64,000 nt of DNA from contig NZ_PZJN01000009.1 in the NCBI RefSeq assembly GCF_003206695.1, positions 1 through 64,000 of the forward strand. Reading direction: 5' to 3'. The stretch comes from Salinicola halophyticus. Lineage in GTDB: Bacteria; Pseudomonadota; Gammaproteobacteria; Pseudomonadales; Halomonadaceae. A model generated the notes under the pieces. It ran no database searches, had not been told where the DNA came from, and saw nothing but the letters and a program-made list of their open reading frames with translations. Shown here piece by piece: positions 16,659 through 26,267 of this stretch. Each line of letters opens with the position of its first letter. Position 1 is the stretch's first letter. The position numbers and the translations under genes are program-made.

Positions 16659-17771
16659 ATGTCCCGCTTTGCCCGCCACCTCGTCAATCAGGACGGCCCC
16701 CATAATCCGTTCCCCGGTCTGCAGGCGCTGGAGCGACGCCTGGGCCATTCACTCCCTCATCGCATCGGCTCCAACGAGGGGCTGGACATGCCCCACCGGG
16801 CGCTGACCGCACGGTTTGGCAGTGAAGTGGCCGATCTTGCCCGCACCTACGGCGACGCCGAGGCGTGGCAGGTTCGCCAGCTGCTGGCCGAAAGCCTGGA
16901 GCTGCCAATGGACGCGCTGCTGGTGGATGCGGGCGCGGACAGCCTGATGGCGCTGGCGCTGCGGGCGCTGTGCGAGGCGGGCGACACGGTCATCACCAGC
17001 GCCGGTACCTACCCGACCTGGAGCTATTTCGTGCGCGGCCAAGGCTGTCGTCAGGTCGAAGTGGCGTACGCCTGCGGTCCGGGATATCTGGCGCCGGATC
17101 TCGAGGCGCTGGCGGCCGCGGCGACCCGCGAGCGGGCCCGGGTCGTCTATCTCGCCAATCCTGACAATCCGAGCGGCCATCTTCACAGCGATGCCGACGT
17201 CGTGGCGCTGCGGGATCGCTTGCCGGAAGACTGCACCCTGGTCCTCGACGAGGCCTATCACGATTTTCGTGGCGATGCGTGGTCGCCGGCCGCCAACGCC
17301 GTCTGGCCCGGGGTGATTCGGCTGCGCACCTTCTCCAAGGCCCACGGACTCGCCGGCCTGCGCGTGGGCTACGCCATTGCCACGCCGGAAACCCAGGCCA
17401 TGCTGTCGAAGGTGAGGATTCACTACGCGGTTTCCTCGCTGGCGCTGGCGGCCGCAGAGACCGTGCTAGCCCATCCCGACGAAACCCGCGAACACGTGGT
17501 GGCAGTGGTCGATCGACGCGAGGCGCTGAGTCAGTGGTTGCGGAACCACGGGACCGACGTGCTGCCCAGCACCACCAACTTCGTCACGCTGAGGTTGAAG
17601 GACGCCGAGCAGGCCGCTGCGATTCATCGAAACCTGCTGGCAGAAGGCACGCTGATTCACCGCCCGGCGCATCCGGCATTGGGCCACGTGCTGCGGATCA
17701 GCGCACTCGACGACGCGCTGGTGCCGGGGCGTCTGGAGACGCTGGCCGCGGCGCTACGAGCCGAGAGCTGA
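16659..17771 (+). CDS. PLP-dependent aminotransferase, HisC-like
   Basis: Fold-type I aminotransferase of about 370 residues. The PLP lysine is Lys227 (numbered from 16659) in RTFSKAHGLAGLRVGYAI; LANPDNPSGH and LVLDEAYHDF are the Asn and Asp/Tyr cofactor motifs. The SKAHGLAGLR form is characteristic of histidinol-phosphate aminotransferases and their paralogs, but no his genes are adjacent, so the amino donor and acceptor are uncertain. Several in-frame ATGs (16644, 16653, 16659) precede the conserved part and none has a clear ribosome binding site. The stop codon lies inside a heptamer repeat that starts at 17758. Confidence 0.85.
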   Translation: MSRFARHLVNQDGPHNPFPGLQALERRLGHSLPHRIGSNEGLDMPHRALTARFGSEVADLARTYGDAEAWQVRQLLAESLELPMDALLVDAGADSLMALALRALCEAGDTVITSAGTYPTWSYFVRGQGCRQVEVAYACGPGYLAPDLEALAAAATRERARVVYLANPDNPSGHLHSDADVVALRDRLPEDCTLVLDEAYHDFRGDAWSPAANAVWPGVIRLRTFSKAHGLAGLRVGYAIATPETQAMLSKVRIHYAVSSLALAAAETVLAHPDETREHVVAVVDRREALSQWLRNHGTDVLPSTTNFVTLRLKDAEQAAAIHRNLLAEGTLIHRPAHPALGHVLRISALDDALVPGRLETLAAALRAES

Positions 17772-17792
17772 GGACCGAGAGCCGAGAGCTGA
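17758..17792. repeat. Heptamer array overlapping a stop codon
   Basis: Five consecutive heptads: GAGCCGA, GAGCTGA, GGACCGA, GAGCCGA, GAGCTGA. The TGA of heptad 2 is the stop codon of the aminotransferase gene. The array ends 16 bp before the convergent comM stop. Confidence 0.8.
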
Positions 17793-17808
17793 TCGCCGTT
17801 TTCTGACG

Positions 17809-19329
17809 TCAGGCGCGCATGGGGTCGCTGGCGTTCAGCATCCGATCGAGCTGGCGATAGCCGATCGCTTCCATCAGCTGCGCCTTGCCGACCCGCGCCT
17901 CGCCGCTCAGATCGGCCAAAGTCAGCGCCACTCGCAGCACGCGGTGATAGGCGCGCGCCGAGAGATTGAGCCGGTCCAGCACGCTGGCGAACCATTGGCG
18001 CTCGTCCGTCGTTAACGCACACGCCGCCTCCAGCTCGGGCCCCGGCAAGCGGGCGTTGAGCCAGCCTCGCGCCTGCTGGCGCCGGCGGGCGGCCAGCACT
18101 CGTTCCAGCACACTGGCGGATGACTCCCCCGGCGTCTGGTCGGTCAACTGGGTGGCGGGTAGCGCCGGCACCTCGACCTGTAGATCGATACGATCCAGCA
18201 GCGGCCCGGACAGCCGCGACTGATAGCGCTGGATCTGCGCGGCGCTGCAGTGGCAACGCTTGCGCGGGTCGCCGAGGTGCCCGCAGGGGCAGGGGTTCAT
18301 GGCGGCGACGAGCTGGAAGCGGGCCGGAAAGCGGCGCTGATGATTGGCCCGGGAGACCAGAATCTGCGCCGACTCCATCGGCTCCCTCAGCACTTCCAGC
18401 ACGTGGCGGTCGAACTCGGGGAGTTCATCCAGAAACAGCACGCCCTGGTGCGCCAGCGATATCTCGCCGGGGCGCGGGCGCGAACCCCCGCCCACCAGCG
18501 CCACACTGCTCGACGTATGGTGCGGGTTGCGGAACGGCCGCTGGCCCCAACGCTCCAGAATCGGCAGCCCGCAGACCGAGCGCACGGCGGCGACCTCGAG
18601 CGATTCGTCCTGGGTCAGCGGTGGCAGGATACCGGCCAGACGGCTCGCCAGCATGGTCTTGCCGGTGCCAGGCGGCCCCGCCAGCAGCAGGTTGTGACCG
18701 CCGGCGGCGGCGACTTCCAGTGCCCGGCGCGCCTGGTGCTGGCCTTTGACATCCGCCATGTCCGGCGGTGCCACGCGCGACTGATGGGGCGCCTCAAATT
18801 GGTGCACCGGGAGTTTTTCCCGACCCAGCAGATGCCCCACCACCTGCAGGATATGCCCCGCCGCGAACACCTCCACGCCATCGGCCAGCGCCGCTTCGTC
18901 GGCATTGGCGAGCGGAACGATCAGCCCCCGCCCGGCCCGGCGCGCCGCCAAGGCCGTGGGCAGTACGCCCGTGACCGGGCGCAGCGAGCCATCCAGGGCC
19001 AGTTCGCCGACGATTTCGAGGGTCGCTGCAGATTCCACCGGCACTTGGCCGGACGCCATCAGGATGCCCAGGGCGATCGGCAGATCGAAACGCCCGCCGT
19101 CCTTGGGAAGATCGGCGGGCGCCAGATTGAGCGTGATGCGACGTGAGGGAAATTCGAAACCCGCGTTGATGAGCGCGCTGCGTACCCGCTCGCGACTCTC
19201 CTTGACCGCGGCATCCGGAAGCCCGACCAGCGTCAGCCCCGGTAGACCGTTGCTGAGGTGAACCTCGATCAAGACTTCCGGCGCCTCGAGTCCGAGGCTG
19301 GCGCGAGCGCGCACGATGGCAAGGGTCAT
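17809..19329 (-). CDS. comM: ComM family Mg-chelatase-like AAA+ ATPase (YifB)
   Basis: A 506-residue protein of the ComM/YifB family. ComM is a hexameric helicase that promotes branch migration during natural transformation. N-terminal domain (about 20-145) has the S5-like ALINAGFEFPSRRITLNLAPADLPKDGGRFDLPIALGIL; the AAA+ core contains Walker A GPPGTGKTML, Walker B VLFLDELPEF and a Cys-rich MNPCPCGHLGDPRKRCHC zinc-finger-like motif. Start at MTLAIVRARASLGL because GGGAGA lies just upstream. The gene is intact, so natural competence is conceivable. It converges with the aminotransferase gene. Confidence 0.94.
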   Translation of the reverse strand: MTLAIVRARASLGLEAPEVLIEVHLSNGLPGLTLVGLPDAAVKESRERVRSALINAGFEFPSRRITLNLAPADLPKDGGRFDLPIALGILMASGQVPVESAATLEIVGELALDGSLRPVTGVLPTALAARRAGRGLIVPLANADEAALADGVEVFAAGHILQVVGHLLGREKLPVHQFEAPHQSRVAPPDMADVKGQHQARRALEVAAAGGHNLLLAGPPGTGKTMLASRLAGILPPLTQDESLEVAAVRSVCGLPILERWGQRPFRNPHHTSSSVALVGGGSRPRPGEISLAHQGVLFLDELPEFDRHVLEVLREPMESAQILVSRANHQRRFPARFQLVAAMNPCPCGHLGDPRKRCHCSAAQIQRYQSRLSGPLLDRIDLQVEVPALPATQLTDQTPGESSASVLERVLAARRRQQARGWLNARLPGPELEAACALTTDERQWFASVLDRLNLSARAYHRVLRVALTLADLSGEARVGKAQLMEAIGYRQLDRMLNASDPMRA

Positions 19330-19517
19330 GTCGTCTCCCAGGTCGGCACCTGGGCGGTCGCCGCAGGCCAAAGAGTCGCCGGGCGGCGCCTCCTCAACCT
19401 ACACAACTACATATTGTTACGTGTTTTCGCAACCTTTGGTGACCATTGTTGGCCCCGGTAAGCGGTTCCCCGATTGCCCGTCATCCAGCGATGACACATC
19501 TTCATGCCCGTGCTCGA

Positions 19518-19844
19518 TCAGGGCTTTTTGCCGTGAGCACTGCCATCCACGTCGTCCGCGGGCGGGGTTACCGACTCTACCCTGGGCTGCGTCGCCTGCT
19601 CGCTCTGCAGGGTATTTTCCAGTGCCGCGACCTGCTCTTCCAGCGCTTCGACGCGCTCACGCGTACGCTGGAGCACTTCCATCATGATGTCGAAGTCCTC
19701 TCGCGAAACGATCTCCATGCGCTCGATCGCTCCGCGGAGCACGCCTTGCATGTTGCGCTGGATATCTCCCGGCGCCTGGGACGCGCCGTGGAGTTTGTCG
19801 CCCAGCTGCTTGGTCAGACGTTCGAATCGATCCTGTGCCGACAT
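19518..19844 (-). CDS. ubiK: Ubiquinone biosynthesis accessory factor UbiK
   Basis: Small 108-residue protein of the YqiC/UbiK (BMFP) family that assists the Ubi hydroxylase complex. Residues 1-50 contain the amphipathic DRFERLTKQLGDKL and a hydrophilic helix; residues 48-83 (REDFDIMMEVLQRTRERVEALEEQVAALE) form a C-terminal trimeric coiled coil. The last 25 residues are a disordered Pro/Asp tail ending in HGKKP. It lies upstream of comM on the same strand, the arrangement common in gammaproteobacteria, with about 190 bp between. Confidence 0.92.
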   Translation of the reverse strand: MSAQDRFERLTKQLGDKLHGASQAPGDIQRNMQGVLRGAIERMEIVSREDFDIMMEVLQRTRERVEALEEQVAALENTLQSEQATQPRVESVTPPADDVDGSAHGKKP

Positions 19845-19973
19845 GACGTTATCTCCTTGAGGGTCGGATGCCTTGATGGCTTGCCGTTCAGCATACGCAA
19901 AGTTGTGCTGTTACGCCTGCGCTCGACCACCCGGATCCGACTGCTCACGAAAGGTGCGGCCTCGAAAGAGACG

Positions 19974-19990
19974 TGCGTTATTTTGGTGCA
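19974..19990. promoter_or_regulatory. NtrC-like enhancer site upstream of glnK
   Basis: TGCGTTATTTTGGTGCA keeps the TGC-N8-GGTGCA outline of the NtrC palindrome TGCACC-N5-GGTGCA, with one good and one degraded half. It lies about 100 bp upstream of the sigma-54 promoter, the expected enhancer distance. A weaker second candidate begins near 20000. Confidence 0.5.
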
Positions 19991-20068
19991 ATTCAGAGTT
20001 GCACGATCGGTAGCGGTAACGCAAAAAGCCATAAAAATAACGATAGATAGCTGATTTATATATCTTAA

Positions 20069-20494
<426 letters not shown>

Positions 20495-20519
20495 CGGCGC
20501 GGAACGAGGAGACAAAAGA

Positions 20520-21770
20520 ATGAATGATCAAGTGGTTCAACTTTCCTACGCACTCGACACCTTCTACTTCCTGGTGACGGGCGCTCTGGTGATGTGGATG
20601 GCGGCCGGTTTCGCCATGCTCGAGGCGGGGCTGGTCCGTGCCAAGAACACCACCGAGATCCTGACCAAGAACGTGGTTCTCTACGCCATTGCCTGCACCA
20701 TGTATCTGCTGGTCGGCTATCACATCATGTACTCGAGCGAGAGCGGCGGCTTCTTCCCCAACCTGGGTTTCCTGATCGGTGCGGAACACAGCGTCGACGA
20801 CGTGATGTCCAGCGGCGGCGATGTCTACTACTCCGCTCGCTCCGACTTCTTCTTCCAGGTCGTATTCGTTGCTACTGCCATGTCGATCGTCTCCGGCGCC
20901 GTTGCCGAGCGCATGAAGCTGTGGGCGTTCATGCTCTTCGCCGTCGTCATGACCGGCTTCATCTATCCGGTTCAGGGCTACTGGAAATGGGGCGGCGGGT
21001 TCCTCGACGCAGCCGGCTTCCAGGATTTCGCCGGTTCCGGTGTGGTCCACCTGTGTGGCGCGACAGCCGCCTTCGCCGGTGTGCTACTGCTGGGCGCACG
21101 CAAGGGCAAGTACGGCAAGAACGGTGCTATCTACGCGATTCCTGGCTCCAACCTGCCGCTGGCAACGCTGGGCACGTTCATCCTGTGGCTGGGCTGGTTC
21201 GGTTTCAACGGTGGCTCGGAACTGATGGTCTCCAATGTCGGTGAAGCCAATGCCGTCGCCCAGGTCTTCGTCAATACCAATGCGGCCGCTGCCGGTGGCG
21301 TCATCGCCGCGATCATCCTGGCCAAGCTGTGGTTCCGCAAGGCGGACCTGACCATGGCGCTGAACGGCGCGCTGGCTGGCCTCGTGGCCATCACTGCCGA
21401 GCCGCTGGCTCCCACAGCCCTTGGCGCGACATTGATCGGCGCCGTCGGCGGCCTGCTGGTGGTCGTCGCGATCGTTACGCTGGACAAGGTCAAGGTCGAC
21501 GATCCGGTCGGCGCGATCTCGGTTCACGGCGTGGTTGGCATCTGGGGCCTGATCGCGGTGCCCTTCTCCAACGGTGATGCGACGTTCGCTGCGCAGCTGC
21601 TGGGAATCGTGACCATCTTCGCCTGGACCTTCATTGCCAGCCTGATCGTGTGGGGCATCATCAAGGCAGTGATGGGTATCCGAGTCTCCGAAGAAGAAGA
21701 ATATGAAGGTGTCGATATCGCGGAATGCGGTATGGAAGCCTATCCTGAATTCAACGTCGGCAAGAAGTGA
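20520..21770 (+). CDS. amtB: Ammonium transporter AmtB
   Basis: Trimeric inner-membrane ammonium channel of 416 residues with eleven helices. The pore histidine pair is visible as GSGVVHLCGATAAF (first His) and ISVHGVVGIWG (second). Motifs MAAGFAMLEAGLVRAKN and LWLGWFGFNGGSE are family signatures. No clear cleavable signal peptide: the N terminus starts directly with helix 1 after nine residues. The C-terminal tail (VSEEEEYEGVDIAECGMEAYPEF) is the P-II docking segment. Followed by a strong terminator, so the downstream P-II gene needs its own promoter. Confidence 0.96.
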   Translation: MNDQVVQLSYALDTFYFLVTGALVMWMAAGFAMLEAGLVRAKNTTEILTKNVVLYAIACTMYLLVGYHIMYSSESGGFFPNLGFLIGAEHSVDDVMSSGGDVYYSARSDFFFQVVFVATAMSIVSGAVAERMKLWAFMLFAVVMTGFIYPVQGYWKWGGGFLDAAGFQDFAGSGVVHLCGATAAFAGVLLLGARKGKYGKNGAIYAIPGSNLPLATLGTFILWLGWFGFNGGSELMVSNVGEANAVAQVFVNTNAAAAGGVIAAIILAKLWFRKADLTMALNGALAGLVAITAEPLAPTALGATLIGAVGGLLVVVAIVTLDKVKVDDPVGAISVHGVVGIWGLIAVPFSNGDATFAAQLLGIVTIFAWTFIASLIVWGIIKAVMGIRVSEEEEYEGVDIAECGMEAYPEFNVGKK

Positions 21771-21803
21771 GCCGACACACCGAGTGAGCTGGCGTGCTCC
21801 CCT

Positions 21804-21827
21804 GGCCCCCTTCGGGGGGCCTTTTTT
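21804..21827 (+). terminator. Rho-independent terminator after amtB
   Basis: GGCCCCC (21804-21810), TTCG loop, GGGGGCC (21815-21821), six T. Confidence 0.93.
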
Positions 21828-21899
21828 AATTCCCGCGATCGGCGGTGTATGCTTAAACTAACAGTCGTATGGCATCCGTAAGGCCACTCCAAGACTTGA

Positions 21900-22277
<378 letters not shown>

Positions 22278-22480
22278 AGCCGCGAGCCGCGAGCCGCGAG
22301 CCGCGAGCCGCAAAATGTTGCCCTTGAACGAGAAGATGCCAGCGACGATATCGTCGCTGGCATCTTTCGTTCGGAACTCGAAACCGATTTTTGATTTTGC
22401 TCGTAGCTCGTAGCTCGTAGCTCGTAGCTCGTAGCTCGTAGCTCGTAGCTCGTAGCTCGTAGCTCGTAGCTCGTAGCTCG
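22278..22480. repeat. Composite heptamer/hairpin element, copy 3
   Basis: Between convergent P-II copy 2 and fpr. Part 1: AGCCGCG repeated 4.9 times (22278-22311), starting on the base after the TAA stop. Part 2: a 34-bp perfect palindrome (22333-22366). Part 3: GCTCGTA repeated about 11.7 times (22399-22480), ending 21 bp before the fpr stop. Same order of parts as copy 2 at 12.3 kb. Confidence 0.9.
22333..22366. terminator. 34-bp palindrome, bidirectional terminator
   Basis: Arm AAGATGCCAGCGACGAT at 22333-22349 pairs with 22350-22366. The core GCCAGCGAC/GTCGCTGGC is the same as in the hairpin at 12301-12332 and in the fragment at bases 1-8. It sits between convergent genes. Confidence 0.8.
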
Positions 22481-22501
22481 TGACTAGGTTACTTCTCGAC
22501 C

Positions 22502-23278
22502 TTACTTTTCAACAAAGGCGCGCTCGATGACGTAGTCACCCGGCTCGCCCATCCGCGGCGAAATGGCGAAGCCCAGCTCGTCGAGCAGGCCGCTGGTCTC
22601 CTCGAGCATCGCCGGGCTGCCGCAGATCATCGCCCGATCCTGTTTCGGGTCCAGCGGCGGCAGGCCGGTGTCCTCGAACAGTTTGCCACTGCGAATGTGA
22701 TCGGTCAGACGCCCCATGGTGTGGAACTCCTCGCGCGTCACCGTCGGGTAGTAGACCAGCTTCTCGCGGATCTCGTCGCCCAGGTACTCGTGCGCCGGCA
22801 GCTCCCTGGAGATAAAGTCGGCGTAGGCCAGCTCGCTGACCGAGCGTACGCCGTGAATCAGCACGACTTTCTCGTAGCGCTCGTAGACTTCGGGATCCTG
22901 GATCAGACTCATGAAGGGCGCCAGACCGGTACCGGTGGAGAGCATGTACAGGTTGCGGCCCGGCAGCAGATCGTCACAGACCAGCGTACCCGTCGGCTTG
23001 CGGCTGACCATGATCTGGTCGCCGACCTTCAGGTGCTGCAGACGCGATGTCAGCGGGCCGTCCGGCACCTTGATGCTGAAGAACTCGAGATGATCTTCGT
23101 AATTGGGGCTGGCGACCGAGTAGGCGCGCACCAGCGGCTTGCTGTCCACTTCCAGGCCGATCATGACGAACTGCCCGTTCTTGAAACGCAGGCTGCGCTC
23201 GCGTGTGGTGCGGAAACTGAACAGCGTGTCGTTCCAGTGATGAACGCTCAACACCTCTTCCAACGCAAACTTGCTCAT
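22502..23278 (-). CDS. fpr: Ferredoxin-NADP+ reductase
   Basis: FAD-dependent oxidoreductase of 258 residues that exchanges electrons between NADPH and ferredoxin/flavodoxin. FAD motif RAYSVASPNYEDHLEFFSIKV is near residue 52, the NADP motif LSTGTGLAPFMSLIQDPEVYERY near 112 and MICGSPAMLEETSGLLDELGF near 218; the C-terminal EKxxVEK-like FVEK is present. Start MSKFALEEVLSVHHWNDTLFSF matches Pseudomonas Fpr. Divergent from a LysR regulator (finR-like), which in Pseudomonas activates fpr under oxidative or osmotic stress. Confidence 0.95.
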   Translation of the reverse strand: MSKFALEEVLSVHHWNDTLFSFRTTRERSLRFKNGQFVMIGLEVDSKPLVRAYSVASPNYEDHLEFFSIKVPDGPLTSRLQHLKVGDQIMVSRKPTGTLVCDDLLPGRNLYMLSTGTGLAPFMSLIQDPEVYERYEKVVLIHGVRSVSELAYADFISRELPAHEYLGDEIREKLVYYPTVTREEFHTMGRLTDHIRSGKLFEDTGLPPLDPKQDRAMICGSPAMLEETSGLLDELGFAISPRMGEPGDYVIERAFVEK

Positions 23279-23390
23279 GATCGGGTCCTTGCGATAACGA
23301 CGAACGATAATAGCGAAAAGGCATAACCGAGATGCCGAGTAGATGGTCGAACTATAAGAAAAACGCGGTATTCTGTTAAGTGGATTATTT

Positions 23391-23405
23391 GGATAACCTA
23401 TATCC
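23391..23405. promoter_or_regulatory. Inverted repeat between fpr and finR
   Basis: GGATA-ACCTA-TATCC, a 15-bp dyad of LysR-box type within the 151-bp divergent promoter. A wider GTGGAT...ATCCAC dyad surrounds it. Probable FinR site; assignment by position only. Confidence 0.45.
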
Positions 23406-23429
23406 ACAGAACCGATAAAGGATGCCGGC

Positions 23430-24356
23430 ATGCGCTATACCCTGCGTCAGCTCGAGGTGTTCGTGGCCATCGCTCAGCAGCAGAGCGTGTCTCGCGCCGC
23501 CGAGACGCTGTCGATGTCGCAGTCGGCAACGAGCACCGCTCTGTCGGAGCTCGAAAAGCAGTTCGATTGCCAGCTGCTGGATCGGCTTGGCAAGCGTCTC
23601 AAGTTGAATGCGCTGGGTTTTCAGCTGCTACCCAAGGCGGTGGCGTTGCTGGATCGGGGCGAAGAGATCGAGGAGCTGCTGCAGGGTCAATCCGGCATCG
23701 GCTCACTGGAAGTGGGCGCCACGCTGACCATCGGCAACTATCTGGCGACGCTACTGATCAGCGACTTCATGCAACGCTACCCCGAAAGCCGGGTCAGGCT
23801 TCAGGTCCGCAACACCGCGTCCATCGTCGAGCGTATCGCCTTGCACGAGTTGGATCTGGGGCTGATCGAAGGCGACTGCCAGCATGACGATATCGTCATT
23901 CAACCGTGGATCGAAGACGACCTCACCGTGTTCTGCTCGCCACGCCACCCGCTGGCGAGCGAGGGCAGCGCCGATGTCGAACGGCTACTTCGTGAGGCCT
24001 GGATCATGCGCGAGGTGGGTTCCGGGACACGCCGGACGCTGGAGCACGCCATGCGCCACCGGCGGGGCCGCTTCAACATCCTGCTGGAGCTGGAACATAC
24101 CGAAGGGATCAAACGGGCGGTGGAATCTGGCCTCGGCATCGGCTGCGTCTCGCGGCTGGCACTGAGAGACGCCTTTCGCCGCGGCAGTCTGGTGCCGATC
24201 GCCACGCCCGAGCTGGATCTGACGCGCCGGTTCGCCTTCATCTGGCACCGCCAGAAGTACCTGACCACCGGAATGCGAGAATTTCTACGGCTGTGCCGGG
24301 AGATGACTGCCGGCATTCAACGTAGCGATGAGATCGAGCTGCCGACGGTCCCCTGA
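23430..24356 (+). CDS. finR: LysR-family regulator, FinR-like
   Basis: 308-residue LysR regulator. HTH in residues 1-60 (YTLRQLEVFVAIAQQQSVSRAAETLSMSQSATSTALSELEKQFDCQLLDRLGKRL), effector domain from about 90 (GSLEVGATLTIGNYLATLLISDFMQRYPE). The name rests on both sequence style (CysB/CbbR-like TIGNY start of the sensor domain) and the conserved divergent pairing with fpr as in Pseudomonas putida. ATG start. Downstream gene at 24381 is convergent. Confidence 0.8.
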   Translation: MRYTLRQLEVFVAIAQQQSVSRAAETLSMSQSATSTALSELEKQFDCQLLDRLGKRLKLNALGFQLLPKAVALLDRGEEIEELLQGQSGIGSLEVGATLTIGNYLATLLISDFMQRYPESRVRLQVRNTASIVERIALHELDLGLIEGDCQHDDIVIQPWIEDDLTVFCSPRHPLASEGSADVERLLREAWIMREVGSGTRRTLEHAMRHRRGRFNILLELEHTEGIKRAVESGLGIGCVSRLALRDAFRRGSLVPIATPELDLTRRFAFIWHRQKYLTTGMREFLRLCREMTAGIQRSDEIELPTVP

Positions 24357-24380
24357 AAGAAGGACCGCCGGCTAGCGGAA

Positions 24381-24797
24381 TCAATCGAGCTTGGCGGCGA
24401 TCTCGTCTTCGCTGGCCTTCGAGAGATCCTTGTCGAGCGTCTGGGTCACGCAATCGAGGGTCGGCTTGTCGAGCTTTTCACGCAGCTGACCCAGAAACTG
24501 AGGCGCGGCGATCAGCACGAAGTTGTCGGCCTTGCCCTGGGTTCGCGCGTCGCGCAGGTAGCCGGCGACTTCCTTGGCGAAAGCCATCGCCTGCTTCTCG
24601 GAAGTGGCATTGTCGTTGCCGGTCTGGCGCTGGCTAGCCCCGGAGGTGGCCGAACCCTCGCCCCCCGTCCGCAGGTCTCCCGTATGCAGCTGGGACTCCG
24701 GGTGCGTCAGCGTCTCGATCTCCTGCAACGATTTCGCCGCTCGTGCGAAGATTCGGGCGCGTGCCGCGTCGGCGACGACGACTAAGGTCTTGTCCAT
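24381..24797 (-). CDS. Host attachment family protein
   Basis: Cytoplasmic protein of 138 residues of the host-attachment (Host_attach, AtsE-like) family: [20 protein letters not shown], then a central disordered Ser/Gly/Asn segment, and FAKEVAGYLRDARTQGKADNFVLIAAPQFLGQLREKL. Relatives resemble the eRF1-domain-2/baeRF fold. The historical link to Agrobacterium attachment does not prove a similar role. ATG with GGAGAATC upstream. Lone gene on the minus strand. Confidence 0.85.
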   Translation of the reverse strand: MDKTLVVVADAARARIFARAAKSLQEIETLTHPESQLHTGDLRTGGEGSATSGASQRQTGNDNATSEKQAMAFAKEVAGYLRDARTQGKADNFVLIAAPQFLGQLREKLDKPTLDCVTQTLDKDLSKASEDEIAAKLD

Positions 24798-24953
24798 GAT
24801 CGATTCTCCTGGTCCGTGGATCGTACGCTTTCTAGCGTGGTAGAGATTCGTCCGGCGCTCAACCTTCCCGACGCTCCCTTCCCTCCTCTCTTTCCTCCCC
24901 CCGTTCCCTTTTCTTCGCTCCTTTCATCTGTTGCCTTCCCTCAGGCTCGGAAA

Positions 24954-24987
24954 CGACGACGCCCCGCTGAAGAGCGGGGCGTCGTCG
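24954..24987. terminator. 15-bp perfect hairpin after ridA
   Basis: Arm CGACGACGCCCCGCT at 24954-24968, loop GAAG, complement at 24973-24987. Weak T-run on the minus strand. Placed 19 bp past the ridA stop, so it likely ends the aap-ridA transcript. Its CGACGCCCC/GGGGCGTCG core recurs at 60321-60348. Confidence 0.75.
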
Positions 24988-25006
24988 AAACGTGGACAGC
25001 CGCCTA

Positions 25007-25399
25007 TCAGGCGGCAGGCGGTATCCAGGCAATCATGTCCACCTCGACATCGGCGCCACCGGCCAGGCCGGTGACACCGATGCAGGTGCGCGTGGGTAAC
25101 GGGTTCTGGAAGTAGCTGGCGTAGACGCCGTTCACCTCTTCGAAATGTCCCATGTTGGTGATGAAAACCCGGCTCTGGACGACATGCTCGAAGCTGCTGC
25201 CGACGGCATCCAGCACGATCGCCAGGTTCTGCATCACCCGGTGAGTCTGTTCGGTGAACGTCCCCAGCAGCATCTCGTTGGTTTCCGGCACGGTCGGCAT
25301 CTGACCCGTGATGAAGACGAGATCGCCGACCTTGCAGGCGTGGGAGAACGGCGCGATCGGCTGCGGTGCGCCATTGACGAAGAGTTTCTCGATACCCAT
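25007..25399 (-). CDS. RidA family enamine/imine deaminase
   Basis: 130-residue YjgF/YER057c/UK114 protein. Features: FSHACKVGDLVFITGQMP near residue 18, QTHRVMQNLAIVLDAVGSSFEHVVQSRVFITNMGHFEEVNGVYASYF and the substrate-site Arg in RTCIGVTGLAGGADVEVDMIAWI (Arg near residue 107, as Arg105 in E. coli RidA). It hydrolyses reactive enamines from PLP enzymes. It starts 24 bp after aapP on the same strand, so it is the last gene of the aapJQMP-ridA unit. Confidence 0.92.
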   Translation of the reverse strand: MGIEKLFVNGAPQPIAPFSHACKVGDLVFITGQMPTVPETNEMLLGTFTEQTHRVMQNLAIVLDAVGSSFEHVVQSRVFITNMGHFEEVNGVYASYFQNPLPTRTCIGVTGLAGGADVEVDMIAWIPPAA

Positions 25400-25423
25400 A
25401 TGTCGCTGCCCTCAATGACTATT

Positions 25424-26203
25424 TCAATGCCCGAGAATCTGGCTGAGGAACAGCTGGGTGCGTTCCGAGCGCGGATTGTTGAAGAACTCGGTCGGCGGCG
25501 CCTCTTCAATGATCTGGCCCTGATCCATGAAGATCACCCGGTCGGCGACGGTCTTGGCAAAGCCCATCTCGTGGGTGACGCAGAGCATGGTCATGCCTTC
25601 GTGGGCCAGTTCGATCATGACGTCGAGCACCTCCTTGATCATTTCCGGATCGAGGGCCGACGTCGGTTCGTCGAACAGCATCACCTCGGGACGCATGCAG
25701 AGCGCCCGGGCGATCGCCACCCGTTGCTGCTGGCCGCCCGAGAGCTGGCCGGGATACTTCAGCGCCTGATCGGCGATCTGGACGCGCTCGAGATACTCCA
25801 TGGCGGTCTTTTCCGCCTCGGCTCTCGGCTTCTTCTGCACCCAGATCTGGGACAGGCAGCAGTTTTCCAGCACGGTCAGATGCGGAAACAGGTTGAAGTG
25901 CTGAAAGACCATGCCGACGTTGCGGCGGATCTGCTCGATCCGCTTGACGTCGTTGGTCATCGGCACGCCATTGACCACGATCGAGCCCTGCTGGTGCTCT
26001 TCCAGATGATTGATGCAGCGAATCATCGTCGATTTACCCGACCCCGAAGGGCCGCAGATGACGATGCGCTCGCCCTTGGCCACGTTCAGGTTGATATCGC
26101 GCAGCACATGGAAGCTGCCGTACCACTTATTGAGATGATCGATCTCGATCATCGGGCCGTCGCTGCCGGGCGCGGTAGTTCGAGACGCTGTTGCTTCGCT
26201 CAT
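25424..26203 (-). CDS. aapP: General amino-acid ABC transporter ATPase AapP
   Basis: 259-residue ATPase energising a polar amino-acid importer. Walker [10 protein letters not shown] near residue 51, Q-loop [13 protein letters not shown], signature [15 protein letters not shown], Walker [14 protein letters not shown] and switch His THEMGFAK are all intact. The first 17 residues ([17 protein letters not shown]) are a nonconserved extension; a start at [12 protein letters not shown] is possible. Third component after the two permeases, 64 bp downstream of aapM. Confidence 0.94.
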   Translation of the reverse strand: MSEATASRTTAPGSDGPMIEIDHLNKWYGSFHVLRDINLNVAKGERIVICGPSGSGKSTMIRCINHLEEHQQGSIVVNGVPMTNDVKRIEQIRRNVGMVFQHFNLFPHLTVLENCCLSQIWVQKKPRAEAEKTAMEYLERVQIADQALKYPGQLSGGQQQRVAIARALCMRPEVMLFDEPTSALDPEMIKEVLDVMIELAHEGMTMLCVTHEMGFAKTVADRVIFMDQGQIIEEAPPTEFFNNPRSERTQLFLSQILGH

Positions 26204-26267
26204 GGCAATGATTTCCTGATGACAATCTTGTTCTGTGAGGTCATGGGTGCGGAGTCGCTCATCGCAC

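Noticed and set aside
21871-21884. Sigma-54 promoter for the second P-II gene
   Set aside because: GG and GC are spaced correctly but the -12 element is AGGC and the -24 is TGGCAT; kept only as a remark.
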